From NCBI RefSeq assembly GCF_000234665.1, contig NC_018336.1, positions 1,308,352 to 1,372,351 on the forward strand: a DNA stretch of 64,000 bases, written 5' to 3'. Both the position numbers and the translations under genes were made by a program. The notes under the pieces are model-generated. The model had not been told where the DNA came from. It did not search any database and saw nothing but the letters and a program-made list of their open reading frames with translations. The stretch is from Leishmania mexicana MHOM/GT/2001/U1103 (Eukaryota > Euglenozoa > Kinetoplastea > Trypanosomatida > Trypanosomatidae). Every line of letters starts with the position of its first letter. Positions within the stretch are counted from its first letter, which is position 1. Below are positions 51,001 to 60,443 of this stretch, in pieces.

Positions 51001-52349
51001 CCAAGGCCAAGGCGAGTGCCGCGGCCCTGGCCGACGTGGGCCGTCGTGAGGTGGAGCTTGTCGTGGACGAGCTTGTTGCCAATGGACGCTCCTTTGCGCG
51101 CCGCCCGTACCGCCGCCTCACGAACGTCGAGTTCATGAGTTGCATTACCGGCATCACGTATCTCTCCAGTGCTGACATCAACGCGCTGTCGAAGGGGGCT
51201 GGGGCAGGAAGCGGCAGCGGAAGCCGTGGCACCTTCGTGGTGCGCGAGGGCGACTACGTCACGGGTACAGTAACAAACGTTCAGGGCGGCTCCACGCCTG
51301 GCATCCGGCTCGCCACCTCGCGCGGCGTGACTGCTTTTATCGCGGCAGCGGATATCCGCGATGAGGCGATGCGTGTAGACCTTCTCGAGTATATTCGTCG
51401 GTCAGAGCAGCTGCAGGACTGGAAGCGCAACGAGAACGGTGATGCGCGGCCGCCCGAGCGGGTGGAGGCGCCTGTGTGGCTTCGCCGCGGCGCTCTCCTG
51501 CAAGGCACCGTACGTCGCTGCGTATGGGCGCGCTGTGAGCTGCATCTCCAGTGGTGCCCCCCACGCGAGGAGCTGGCGGTGTCACGTGACGACAACGGTG
51601 ATGGGGAGACGGCGATACCGTCGTACGGCAACATGGAGCGCGGCGGCCCCAGCAGCAGCGTGAACTCGCTGAACACAGCGCAGGTGGAACAGCAGGTGCG
51701 TGTGTTCGCGACAAAGATGTCGCGCCACCCGCTCTTCCGCGACGTTTCCAAGAACGGCGCAGCCGACATGCTACGCGACAAGGAGATTGGCGAGTCGCTT
51801 CTGCGCCCGCGCACCGCGAGTGTGCATCGGGTGGTGTGTGAGGTGAAGGTCGGCAGCAACGCTACAAACCATTGGGTCATTTCCGAGGAGCGCCGCGCGA
51901 ACGGCCAGTTCTACTACAAGGTCGAGGATCGCGTCGTGGACCGGCAGTGGGAGTTCACCGACGTGGACGACTTTCTGTGCAACTTTGTGGAGCCGATGGT
52001 GAAGCTCATCCAGTCGATTCGCGCGCACCGCCGCTTTGAGGACGGCACCGAATACGTACAGGCCGCCCTCGACGCTCAACGCGAAGTGAGCGGCGGCTTT
52101 GCCTACGCCTTCGCCGAGACGGAAAACAAACGGCACCTCTACCAGGTGTACTCGAGCGGTGGCAACGAGACGTACCACTTTCCGCTGCACATCACGAGCG
52201 AGTTCATCTACATTCGCCTACCCTTCTTCCACGATGGGAAGGCGTGCAACAAGTGGGTGCCGTGCAAGAGTGCGGAGAAGGTAAGTGAGACCGTCAAGAA
52301 CTACGCTCGCGCCATGAGCAGCCGGTCAGTCAATGGTGAGCTACATTAG
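48015..52349 (+). CDS. SPT6: transcription elongation factor SPT6
   Basis: SPT6 is a histone chaperone that travels with RNA polymerase II and binds its phosphorylated linker. Domain order in this 1444-residue protein fits the family. There is an acidic N-terminus (DQDDDD near residue 50 and DEEDQGSEE near 108), a central helical core, a YqgF/RNase H-like region (near 670-790), a helix-hairpin-helix with FVPGLGPAKARALASAI (near 873), an S1 domain (near 1072-1115, VREGDYVTGTVTNVQGG) and C-terminal tandem SH2 domains from about 1238 (HPLFRDV, GESLLRPRTASVHRV, NHWVISEE). The protein ends soon after the SH2 region, without the long C-terminal tail of metazoan SPT6. In kinetoplastids, where transcription is polycistronic and polymerase II differs in its tail, its partner contacts may differ. 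The start is the first ATG; an upstream GTG was not used. Confidence 0.92.
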   Translation: MDSSTNGAASIEHVFAGLAWVRDLTDASLAAERVHNAFMQVIFSFLPEYDQDDDDSAARRFVTAAERQKEAEHDRRLREEARRELENLRDEPLSDAGDSGQRSDDEEDQGSEEANLADFETNEFMHWIEAGAADHFSAPRHQIDEEGLRDDLEFKLEQTGLGKTTESAVRATCPERLKEALVEPRVLPDGSVCEFSLQREVYWVLRQLRNAGQPFAHNTRICALASRPLAEIVDEPVVVALGYALQKMTTEHYEPGHLMVYHQTPLHPLLCALLEGSVLTEDARHTIASASYAYNTTTGQRQEPAIGETYVGFDALARHSIGEGDPLWYIDRRERHYAQRKPCFIELGRLLVRLVELNRLFLGLEYRRQRMIASLKDHPDARVQDQRTILNSLVFESAVEADIWLTFVDSLQGLHGTDPYLRIRELGLEDAFEEFSITGLQYQENLRSNTAVTLCPSNAHMRLHDWAANVGRTLARPLDGEQILSLFTKALVSQFSKAPVLASMVVDVFCAEGDLIVSYKRSERSDQIFSLASMFTEHAQYFLELLEMERNDLVRLYFVLDQKLVYDILNLEGLYQRREDTDWWRARDEAMSFVVIRLLEVLPTQVRAQLTANAEYVVSVSSAQRLSTFCTQGPYAATRLQLSDFDGAARVWEPQWNVVEALPATKEAHDVSRVCAVYRGNSGVTAFTFIDEHGTVVGTTRWVDCAVSTVSGRERAVLQAAQLRKLFTQCRPTVVAIGASSTACLPLLRTLENFVREQVHQSTFVDVPVVWASVEVPRYYSVTTYARLELPQTENIVVTSVALARYVQDPLQVLCSLFEGEQTALQLCRTIRISPSHDRQLYQRLAWEMSLWVAAVGLWVGDIVFRPNAAATLQFVPGLGPAKARALASAILHSDVPQSRRQVEQLLQPYGAAIVQNAAPVLRVRSPEQCEAELPWHPLDATLIPSQWYTIACMVAKATASSSTLPAEALLVGLLGMAQEERRAALYRVDVPSVVAKAKASAAALADVGRREVELVVDELVANGRSFARRPYRRLTNVEFMSCITGITYLSSADINALSKGAGAGSGSGSRGTFVVREGDYVTGTVTNVQGGSTPGIRLATSRGVTAFIAAADIRDEAMRVDLLEYIRRSEQLQDWKRNENGDARPPERVEAPVWLRRGALLQGTVRRCVWARCELHLQWCPPREELAVSRDDNGDGETAIPSYGNMERGGPSSSVNSLNTAQVEQQVRVFATKMSRHPLFRDVSKNGAADMLRDKEIGESLLRPRTASVHRVVCEVKVGSNATNHWVISEERRANGQFYYKVEDRVVDRQWEFTDVDDFLCNFVEPMVKLIQSIRAHRRFEDGTEYVQAALDAQREVSGGFAYAFAETENKRHLYQVYSSGGNETYHFPLHITSEFIYIRLPFFHDGKACNKWVPCKSAEKVSETVKNYARAMSSRSVNGELH

Positions 52350-53467
52350 GGGCAGACAAAGAATGCCGCCAGGTCTACGTGAGTGTGCTGTGCACGCTAC
52401 GGTTGGAGGCCAGCGTGGGCAGATAAGGTAAAGGGATCAGGCACGTTTGGTGGGTCACGGTTGTGCCTATCCCGTGTATCAAGAACCCCCGTTATGACAT
52501 CACGGGGAGCCAGTGGAGTCTCTGATTAGTTCAGCGTTCGCGGTTGATGGCGGCGGTGGTTCTGTGCTCTACTGCGGACGCTTGCGTGTAGGGTGTGTGT
52601 CTCGGTCTTTTGTGTTGCACGTGTCCGTGTGTCGTGCGTGCCTGCATGTGGATGAGGACTTTGCAGGTGTCCCCCTCTTCCCTCCTCGACGCTGGCCTCG
52701 TGTTTCTCCGTCTTCTCTTGTGTACCCTGTCTGTTGCTGTGTGTAAGGTAAACCCACCCAACTCCTTGCTTTACTACAAGCGTGCCCATGCCCCACCTCG
52801 CACCACCCTGTTCCAGTCCGCCGCGTAGCTGCCAGTTATGGTGGATGCGGAGGTAACGGTGCCGGTCCTGTCTTGTGCACACCGGAGCAACAGTGTTGGC
52901 TGATCGGCCGCTGCTCCTCGACGCGACTAGCTGCAACTCAGCCACGCAGTGTGTGCTGTGTTGGTGACATGGTGGCACTTCACGCTCCGTTTGTGGAGAG
53001 ATTGAATTCGTGACGCATCACGTCCTCCTTGAGGCACATCCACATACCGACGGGAATCATCTGCAAGCCTGTCGCTCCATCCATCTACTTGACCCTCCCC
53101 CTGATCACTTCCACTTCTTTATTACGCTCTCCACTCTTTCGCTTTTACATGCGCAGGTACTCAACGTCCGGCGCGCACACGTAGGCGAGCACAGCCGCAC
53201 ACTCACCAGCAACGGTGCTCTCTATTCTCCAGCGCATCCTTTATTGTGTGTGTGTCTGGAAGGGGGTGTTCGGGAGGATGAATAGCGTAACAGGCAAGCC
53301 ACTGGCATTCCTTTTTCTCTCTTTTGCTGTGGCCACTGCAGTGCATCTCGGCGCCGCCACCTGCACGGCATCGGCGTCGTCTCGCCTCCCTGCCCGTTGG
53401 TCTGTTCGATTTCGCTCATCCCCTCCGCTTCCTTTTCTTGTGAGCCCCGACACGCGGAGTCAGGCGA
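52350..53467. other. gene-free region after SPT6
   Basis: About 1.1 kb of spacer with GT-rich and C/T-rich stretches; no supported gene. Confidence 0.6.
53309..53341 (+). promoter_or_regulatory. probable spliced-leader acceptor for the 53468 gene
   Basis: The pyrimidine tract CTTTTTCTCTCTTTTGCTGT is followed by CACTGCAG, with the AG at 53340-53341, 127 nt before the ATG. Confidence 0.5.
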
Positions 53468-54865
53468 ATGCTGCGGCGGGGTCTTCTACGTTTGGTGCGT
53501 GCCTTGTCAGCCGATGCGTCGCTCGTTTCGCTGCCGCCAAACGTGCAGCGCTGCGAAGTGTTCCGCAATGTCGTCTCACTAGATGAGGAGGAGCACATCT
53601 ACGCCGAGCTCAGTCGTATTTTGCAACGCGAAGGACAGACGATCGTCTGGAAAGGGTCTACGCCGGATGACAGGGTCATCAAGCATGTGTACCTGGAGAT
53701 GTTCGGTACGGAAAAGGAATTCACTGAGGTAAAGAACTGGCAGAAGAGGGAGGTGCGCCATCTGCCGGGGTTGCTGTGGTCGCCGACATTGCTGCGCGTG
53801 CTGAGTGACGTGGCGCAGCCGCTGATGGGTGCAGTGCCGGATACGGCGCGGGTTGTGGAGCATCAGATCCCCGGCTACGAGATGCACGTCGAGCATCCCA
53901 CCGTTGGCACCGGCTTCCTTTATCTCAATCTGCTGAGTGATACCGTTTTGGACTTTGACGACGAGAGCACCGGCCGGCGCGGGCAGGTGCTGCTGCCGTC
54001 TCGCGCTCTCCTGTGTGTCTCCGGCGAGGCACGCTGGGGCTTCCGCTTTGGTGAAAAGACGGCAGAGGTGCACACGTACGTCGCGCCCAACGGAACTCGC
54101 AGACGGGTGGAGACCGACATGCGCCTCAGCGTGCAGCTGTGGAAGCTCAACCCCAATCTCCTCGACGGGCGCCTCTTGCAGGAGAGGCTCGAGGAGAGTA
54201 TGGAGATGGCTGGCAAGCGACTCGCGGAGGAGGCACCTAAGCGCGTCGAGCTAGAGAAGGGCTGTGAGGAGGATGCGACAGTGCTGCAGCCGCCTGACGT
54301 CCGCACGCCGTCCCTCAACGCTGCCGTCGATCCACAGCGCCCGCTCAACACGTTTTTGGCCGCAGCGATGGAGAACGTGTCGGGCAAGGGCGTTCTAGGC
54401 GGTGACCTGGCACAGCCGGAGGGTTGCTTGGCGTCCGGCCAGGCAGGTGCCAAGAAGACGATGGCGGATATTCGCCAAGATTATGGGGAGTACAAGCAGC
54501 AGTTCTCCAAGGTGTACGGTATCCTGCAGGATTTGAAGGTGATGCAGGACTCTGGGCAGCCGATCAACGACCTGTGGCTGAAAAAGAAGATGACGGAGTC
54601 GTCGTCGGTAGACGCGGAAAAGGACCGCGAAGACGGCTTCGACACTTCCAACATCGAGGGAACGTGGGATAAGGTCGACGCCAAGGCGCGCTTCTATAAG
54701 GCAAAGCTGAAGGCTATGGACTACGACGGCACCGCCTTCCTCAACTCTCGCATGCCTGACATCTCGCAGGACGCCCCACTTGACATGCGCAGCACGATCC
54801 GCAAGATGGCCCCCCATGTCAAGGATGGCGACAAGATTGTCGCCAGCCTCCCCAACTCCGGTTGA
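53468..54865 (+). CDS. probable mitochondrial AlkB-like (ALKBH7-type) protein with altered metal site
   Basis: In this 465-residue protein the first 18 residues (MLRRGLLRLVRALSADAS) look like a mitochondrial targeting peptide. Residues 20-230 resemble the ALKBH7 branch of the AlkB 2-oxoglutarate/iron dioxygenase fold: VVEHQIPGYEMHVEHP (His 140), FLYLNLLSDTVLDFDD, LPSRALLCVSGEARWGF, and DMRLSVQLWKL with Arg 219 at the usual 2-oxoglutarate position. The metal triad looks changed: His-Val-Glu replaces His-x-Asp, and the expected distal His after ARWGF is not seen (FRFGE instead). It may therefore be non-catalytic. The C-terminal half (from about 235) is charged and helical, without a recognised domain, and has an acidic, Lys-rich coiled character. 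The family call rests on pattern memory, not a search. Confidence 0.6.
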   Translation: MLRRGLLRLVRALSADASLVSLPPNVQRCEVFRNVVSLDEEEHIYAELSRILQREGQTIVWKGSTPDDRVIKHVYLEMFGTEKEFTEVKNWQKREVRHLPGLLWSPTLLRVLSDVAQPLMGAVPDTARVVEHQIPGYEMHVEHPTVGTGFLYLNLLSDTVLDFDDESTGRRGQVLLPSRALLCVSGEARWGFRFGEKTAEVHTYVAPNGTRRRVETDMRLSVQLWKLNPNLLDGRLLQERLEESMEMAGKRLAEEAPKRVELEKGCEEDATVLQPPDVRTPSLNAAVDPQRPLNTFLAAAMENVSGKGVLGGDLAQPEGCLASGQAGAKKTMADIRQDYGEYKQQFSKVYGILQDLKVMQDSGQPINDLWLKKKMTESSSVDAEKDREDGFDTSNIEGTWDKVDAKARFYKAKLKAMDYDGTAFLNSRMPDISQDAPLDMRSTIRKMAPHVKDGDKIVASLPNSG

Positions 54866-55674
54866 GGGTACAGGCCTCCCTTTCCTCTCCCCGGTGCGCT
54901 CTCCGTGCGTATAGCATTGTGTGTGTATCGGGCTCTCTCTCTGTGCATTCTGCTATGGGACATTTTCTTGTGGTTATCGCCATGAGTGGTGCGTTGTTGT
55001 GCTGCCCAGGCTCCGTCGAAGGCCGCTTTGCACGCGCACGCCGTCGAAGGGGTCAACGCTCAAGCGGAAGTGCTCAATCTCTTGAAGAAAAAAAATATCT
55101 TAGAGTTTATGTGTGTGTGTGCGCGTGTGCCGCCATACACAAAATGAGGGATGTCGCGCTCGAGTACGTCTTCTCTCTCTCTCCTCCAGAACGCCTCTGT
55201 GTTCACGTGTCGGCTAATTGGTTTACTGGCTGGGTGGCTTCAGCCCCCTCCCCCTCCCCACTCACCGCACTGCATCCTTTGCTTGTGATATCTCACTACA
55301 CAGTGTCCCCTCACTTCTCTCTTGCACCCCCTTGCTTTCTCCTGCCCCAACTCGATGGCCTGAATCTCAGAACGGCAAGTCGTGCAGCTGTAACCTTCCA
55401 CACACGCACACAACAGCCGCGCGCCTCTCTCGCAGGCGTCACCATAGCCTTGCACCAACATTGGACCACTGTTTCTCACCTTCCTTTCCCATTCACCACC
55501 ATCATCCGCCCCACCCAGCCCAGTCCAGCCCGACAATCTACACGCACATACGCGCGAGTTGCCCGCGTGAGTGTCACCGCCTCATCATCAAAAGTGTCAA
55601 AACCGCGGGGGGGGGGAAGAGCGAAGCGCGACAACCAAAAACAACGACAACGGTCGCATGTTACTTTGTGAGCC
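54866..55674. other. gene-free region before the 55675 gene
   Basis: Spacer of about 800 bp. A long C/T-rich run (55470-55516) leads to the likely splice acceptor. Confidence 0.6.
55470..55518 (+). promoter_or_regulatory. probable spliced-leader acceptor for the 55675 gene
   Basis: A C/T-rich tract (TTTCTCACCTTCCTTTCCC and onward) is followed by CACCCAG, with the AG at 55517-55518. Confidence 0.4.
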
Positions 55675-58600
55675 ATGGCAAAAAAGTTGCTCAAGGCATC
55701 GTCCAAGAGGCCGCCAAAGGAAGTGGCAGCGAAGTTCCAGGTGGTGCTCGGACAAGTCGACTGTGCGCCGTTCACCTTCGCCGATGCAGAAGACGCCCGC
55801 ATCTACGCTGAGGTTGAGCAGCTGTTGGAGAAGCTGCAGTCCAACACCACCGTCGAGGCATTTGTTGCGGTGCAGCGCAAGTTGATGGAGCTGGCGGGAT
55901 ACCCTGCAGTTGTGGCTGTCGTTGCGGGTCGCTTTCCTCTGCTCTTCTCTGTGCTCGCGCGGTTTGAGCAAGACCTCGGCGTCGCTCATGCAGAGCCGAT
56001 GAGCGTCGCGGGTGTCGCATGGGACGTCTGGTGCCGCAGCATGTGGTTGGCTAACGCGTGCGCTGTGGAGGACATCGGCTACCGGGCACTGGCCACTCTC
56101 GCCTCTCTACCGCAGCTTTTGCGCAGCATGGAGAAGGATGGCAACGACACTGTAAACGAGGTTTGGTCGGTCCTGCATGTCCTCTCGTGGGCGGTGCGCT
56201 GCTCGGCGATCGGCGGCTCCGTGGCGACACTTCTGGAAAGCTGCGAGGAGTTCTGGCTGCTCGTGAGGTCGGAGGTGGCGACGGCAGGGCGACACATCGG
56301 CGTGCAGCTCGTCCTGCTAGACCTCCTCAGCGCCTTGGCGCTTCACGTCGCTTTCTCAACGCCACTCCACAGGCGGCTCGTGGCGCTGGTGGCGGAGCTG
56401 ACACAGCTACCACTCCCTGTGCACTTTCACACGGCCGTGAGGCTGTATTACGGATGCGCGGTCGTCGAGCAGGAGGACGAGGGCGCCGCCATGGAGAAGG
56501 CGCACGAGCAACTCCGCGACGCGTGGGCACGCCTGACACAACAGTCTGCCCTCATCCCACCTGCGCTGCAGGCGGCAGAGTGGATTGTCGGGGAAGAGGT
56601 GAAGCAGAGCCTAGAAACCGCCAGGCAACTTCATCGCCTTCTCCGCAGCAGCTGCAGCGGTACCGCCCCCGACGTGAAGGCTATAACGGCATTTCGGAAG
56701 AAAGCATGTGAACTGCCGGCGGTGCTTCGTGCTTTCTGCGTACACGCGCTTCCTGGGAACCCGCTTCTGTGGCTGCACCGGGCCCTCGCGAACTCCTCAA
56801 AGGCGCACCTCGTCGCAGCGATCACCGACACACTCGCCGACGTCGTCGTCGACGCGGCGCCAGAGAGTGAGGCAGCCGAGACGACGGGCGCTGGGCACGC
56901 GCACGTCGGCAACAACGCGTACGCGCAGCTCTTTCTACAGCAGCTGTGGGTGAGCGGAATGAGTGTGTCGCTGAGCGCTCTGCTGAACCGGCGCGACTCG
57001 GCCATCACGGCGGCCGTGATGCGACTGCTGCAGTGGATCGCCATCCGCACCCCACATGAAGGCTCAATGCGGCGTGTTTTGCTTGGTGCCCCTAGCATGT
57101 CTCTCATCGTCGACGTCTTGGCCGGCATTGCCAAGAGCGATGCGGTGAAAGGGGAACTCAAGAAAAAGGCAGTGCGGGCCGTGGTGGAACACGCTTTCTG
57201 CCTGGTATGCGCGTTGGATCACGCAGAGCTGACAAGCGTCTTCAACGACTCGCTCCTCATGTCTACTCGCACCCTCATCTCCGAGGGAAAAGACGATCCC
57301 ACTCTCCTGGACCATGGTCTACGCGCGCTTGTCCACCTCGCCGCGGCCTTCCCGATGGCGGCGTCGATGGCCCTGGACTTCGACTTTCTCGCCGAGCAGT
57401 GCGCCATCGCAGACTCACCAGCGGTGAGCGTTGGTGCCCTCATCGTGGGCTCGCTGAATGTGATGAGTGCCATCGTTGTCCAGCAGCCAGCCGTGGTTAC
57501 TTTTGAGTGGATCGAAGCCCTGCTCGGCATTCTGCAGAACCTCGACGGGTGGCGGCATAGCGTGCCGGACCTGGACGTCACTCTGTGGCGATGTGTGCGG
57601 CATACCATCGAGGCCTCCGAGGACTGCAACGAGTACCTCTTTACGGAGGAGACGCACAGGGTGCTTCGAAACGAGCTGGAGAGCATGAAATGCGAGGGTG
57701 CGCGCCTACACGACATTATGCCATCCCTTCTCACCATTGCCGCCCACATTCAGCCTTTTGAGCATCCACGATTGAGCGCCACGACCTATGAGGCGATCAA
57801 GCGTGTGCCGGTGGCGCAGTGGACGGAGGACATATGCGACGGTGCCCTCCGCTTCCTTGTCGCGTCGTGTCCGTCGTTGGACTCCGACAAGGCGGATGAA
57901 GCTACTGCAAGGCATGCGGTAACGGCGGCCGCGGCCGTCCTCTACGGGGCTGAGCTGTCAAATGTCCGTCTGCCGGCCAGCGCCTGGGATGACTTTGCGC
58001 GGGGGCTTTCCGAAAAGGGCCTCGCCACTGACGCCGTGACGGAGCTCTTCGATCTGGCACACACTGCCGCGTCGGCGTTGTCCGCGTCAGGCGCTGACAT
58101 GGCCGCTTCTGAGGCGACGAAGTTACGCAGCAGCATTCTCCCGCTTCTCCGCAATCTGTTTGCCACATGCCCAACGGTTCGATCGCCGGCAGCAGCGGAA
58201 CGTGCTCAGGACCTGTGCAGCATTCTGGCGGGTGATCTATCAAGCGCATGCACGCCGCAGCTGCTCCAAGCCGCTCTGCTCCTCGTGGAGGACACTTGTG
58301 CCAGCAGCATTCATGCTGGCACAACACCGGAGAGCATCGAGATGCGGCAAGTATGGACGTGTCTGACGAACATTGCGCATCAGGCAGTTGGCAAGGAGGA
58401 GGACGAGGCGTGGCGTACCGTCTTGAGCCGCGTCTACGCAGCCGCGCATACCCTCATTCTCACCTCCTCCGTCGTGCCTATTGTGAGCGAGTGCGACCCT
58501 CGTGTGGACTTCGTAGGCAAGTGCGTATTGCTGCATGTGTCCATAGCGGAGTGCGCTGCCCTGCTCCAGACGGTGCTCAACTATGACGACGCGCGTGCTA

Positions 58601-58728
58601 GCCTGCGGCGGGACTACGGCGAGTCTTACTCAGCCGCACTCCAGCGCATCGCAGACCCCACTCATTACGCGAGCGGGCTGGTGCCCCTCTCGCTACAGCA
58701 GTATCTGGGGGAAGTGACGCAGCGCTGA
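55675..58728 (+). CDS. unrecognised all-helical ARM/HEAT-like protein
   Basis: This 1017-residue protein is built almost entirely of amphipathic helices rich in Leu, Ala and Val, as expected for an ARM/HEAT-type superhelix. It opens with a short basic segment (MAKKLLKASSKRPPK) that could be a nuclear or nucleolar signal. No catalytic motif, signal peptide or true membrane helix is seen; hydrophobic stretches such as residues 70-100 fit buried helices. Sequence repeats are too diverged to count by eye. It begins at the first ATG after a T/C-rich region. A scaffold or adaptor role is the default inference. A match to a named family would need profile comparison. Confidence 0.75.
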   Translation: MAKKLLKASSKRPPKEVAAKFQVVLGQVDCAPFTFADAEDARIYAEVEQLLEKLQSNTTVEAFVAVQRKLMELAGYPAVVAVVAGRFPLLFSVLARFEQDLGVAHAEPMSVAGVAWDVWCRSMWLANACAVEDIGYRALATLASLPQLLRSMEKDGNDTVNEVWSVLHVLSWAVRCSAIGGSVATLLESCEEFWLLVRSEVATAGRHIGVQLVLLDLLSALALHVAFSTPLHRRLVALVAELTQLPLPVHFHTAVRLYYGCAVVEQEDEGAAMEKAHEQLRDAWARLTQQSALIPPALQAAEWIVGEEVKQSLETARQLHRLLRSSCSGTAPDVKAITAFRKKACELPAVLRAFCVHALPGNPLLWLHRALANSSKAHLVAAITDTLADVVVDAAPESEAAETTGAGHAHVGNNAYAQLFLQQLWVSGMSVSLSALLNRRDSAITAAVMRLLQWIAIRTPHEGSMRRVLLGAPSMSLIVDVLAGIAKSDAVKGELKKKAVRAVVEHAFCLVCALDHAELTSVFNDSLLMSTRTLISEGKDDPTLLDHGLRALVHLAAAFPMAASMALDFDFLAEQCAIADSPAVSVGALIVGSLNVMSAIVVQQPAVVTFEWIEALLGILQNLDGWRHSVPDLDVTLWRCVRHTIEASEDCNEYLFTEETHRVLRNELESMKCEGARLHDIMPSLLTIAAHIQPFEHPRLSATTYEAIKRVPVAQWTEDICDGALRFLVASCPSLDSDKADEATARHAVTAAAAVLYGAELSNVRLPASAWDDFARGLSEKGLATDAVTELFDLAHTAASALSASGADMAASEATKLRSSILPLLRNLFATCPTVRSPAAAERAQDLCSILAGDLSSACTPQLLQAALLLVEDTCASSIHAGTTPESIEMRQVWTCLTNIAHQAVGKEEDEAWRTVLSRVYAAAHTLILTSSVVPIVSECDPRVDFVGKCVLLHVSIAECAALLQTVLNYDDARASLRRDYGESYSAALQRIADPTHYASGLVPLSLQQYLGEVTQR

Positions 58729-59519
58729 ACCGCTGCCATGCCGCGACCGCCGCAGTGTCTGTGTGGCGTTGTATCGTCGATCCTGCCCCCTCCCCCGACT
58801 ATCACCCTGCGAGCAGCCCCTCCTTCAAATGCAGAAGACTCGATGAGCACTCCCCATTGGACCTGATATGTGCGTGGTGGCCGGTGCACATGATACAAGC
58901 GCGACGTTTGAGAGTGGCGGCAGGGATGCTCAAGCGCCGCCGAGCGGCCCACTGCCAACTTATCTCTGTGTGCCGGTCTGTCCCCCTCTCGCCCCTGCCC
59001 ACCGACGCATCACCCACACACACAAATGGACAGGTGCGCACAGGGACAAGGACTGAACTGCGTTCATGCACGGTGTGAAGCGCGAAGGGAGAAGTGCGTG
59101 CGACTCGATCCAAGGGCTGAGGCCCCTGTAGAGCCTCACTCGCCGGCACTCAATTGGGCGATGGAAAGAGAAGGGGCAGCACAGGTGTCTTCTCGCTCGC
59201 CTTCAGCTTCATCGTGCTGGATCGCTGACAAGAGGCCATGGCAGAAGTGTGGAAGGATGGTGATGTAGCTCTTCCTACTTTCTCTGTGTGCGCCCTGCGG
59301 CGGCAGCGGCCGATGCAATCGCTTGCCTCGATCGATCACCGAAGCTGTGCAACGAGGGACGCTGTGTGTTGCTCTGTTTAGGTTGCGCTGCCCCTCCCCC
59401 CATTCCGCTACCCGTCTCTTCGTGTTCTCCTCCTCACAAAACTTCCCTCTCCTCTGTATCCTTGTCATTCCAATATACAAAGCGAGAGAGCCGCCTGCGG
59501 GAGGTTGTCCTCAAGCGCA
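58729..59519. other. gene-free region before the protease gene
   Basis: Spacer of about 790 bp; no supported coding frame. Its right end is pyrimidine-rich. Confidence 0.6.
59440..59482 (+). promoter_or_regulatory. probable spliced-leader acceptor for the 59520 gene
   Basis: The tract CTTCCCTCTCCTCTGTATCC and following bases are followed by ACAAAG, with the AG at 59481-59482, 38 nt before ATG 59520. Confidence 0.45.
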
Positions 59520-60443
59520 ATGGTAGAGGGCGCTGCTGCTGCTGCTGCTGCTGGCGCTGGTGCGCTAGCGGTCGCTTCGCAGCGGAGCGGCTGCTGTTTT
59601 CCGATTCTGAGCTTTCTGCACGTCCCGGGAAAAATGGCAAAGCCTCTCTGGCTCATGATGGGCACCGCCTTCACATTTCAAACTCATGAAATGGTCGAGG
59701 CGGCATGCGGGCAGCCAGCAGCTCAGCCATCGCTGCTGCTCACAGCGAAGCACTCTTTTTCGCCGTGGGGCTACACAAAAGACGCATCGCAGCTGAAGAT
59801 CCCCAAAGAGTATCAAAAGCTGCGTTTTGTCATTGGCCGCGCGTACCGCACGGATGCCGACGGGAGAGCTGTAGCGACAGACGCGGTGGGTCTCCGCCTT
59901 CTTGCTCAGCACCCCATTCACGACGTGGCTCTACTCGGCGTCGATGCCCCATCATGGAAGCTGCTGCAATGCGCTACCGACGATTCACCCGCGCGCCCAT
60001 TGGACTTGGCGCACGCGGCGCTGCCGCTGTGCAAAGAACCATATCCCGCGGCGTCGGATGGACTGCTGATTGGCTTCCGCGGCGTTGGCCGGCTTGGGGA
60101 GCTTGACACGCTGGACCCGTCTGTGCTGCAACGTCTGCCGCCACATGAGCGTGATGCTCTTCTTAAGGATCTGCAGGACGTGGAGGGCAAGCAGAGGCGA
60201 GCCACCACAACCGTCTCAATACTGGACGCGCGGGGCATGTGCAAAGGTGTCGGTGATCTCGCCACATGCTATCATGGCATGTCGGGCGGCCCCCTCGTCA
60301 CCACAACCGGCCAATGTGCGGGGGTGCTGTACGGCCACCATCCCGATGCGCCCGGGTGCATCGGCTACACGCCCTGCGCAGACTTTGCAGGGTGGCTAGA
60401 GGAGGAGGTGCAGCGATACACGAAGCGGTGCCACGAGCATTGA
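59520..60443 (+). CDS. trypsin-fold serine protease (S1/HtrA-like domain)
   Basis: The 307-residue product carries all three residues of a chymotrypsin-type catalytic triad: His 78 in LLTAKHSF, Asp 135 in HPIHDVALLG and Ser 255 in YHGMSGGPLV, the last with the G-x-S-G-G consensus. The order and spacing fit a single protease domain of HtrA/DegP type, but no PDZ domain follows, so it is shorter than classical HtrA proteins. The N-terminus has an Ala run encoded by GCT repeats and then a moderately hydrophobic segment; a targeting signal is possible but not clear. The first ATG (59520) is taken; an upstream in-frame TTG at 59505 is not. An internal ATG (59634) before the protease core is an alternative start. 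Substrate and location unknown. Confidence 0.8.
   Translation: MVEGAAAAAAAGAGALAVASQRSGCCFPILSFLHVPGKMAKPLWLMMGTAFTFQTHEMVEAACGQPAAQPSLLLTAKHSFSPWGYTKDASQLKIPKEYQKLRFVIGRAYRTDADGRAVATDAVGLRLLAQHPIHDVALLGVDAPSWKLLQCATDDSPARPLDLAHAALPLCKEPYPAASDGLLIGFRGVGRLGELDTLDPSVLQRLPPHERDALLKDLQDVEGKQRRATTTVSILDARGMCKGVGDLATCYHGMSGGPLVTTTGQCAGVLYGHHPDAPGCIGYTPCADFAGWLEEEVQRYTKRCHEH
59532..59552 (+). repeat. (GCT)7 coding microsatellite, poly-Ala
   Basis: A run of GCT triplets just after the start codon encodes seven alanines in the protease N-terminus. Length changes would keep the frame. Confidence 0.85.
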
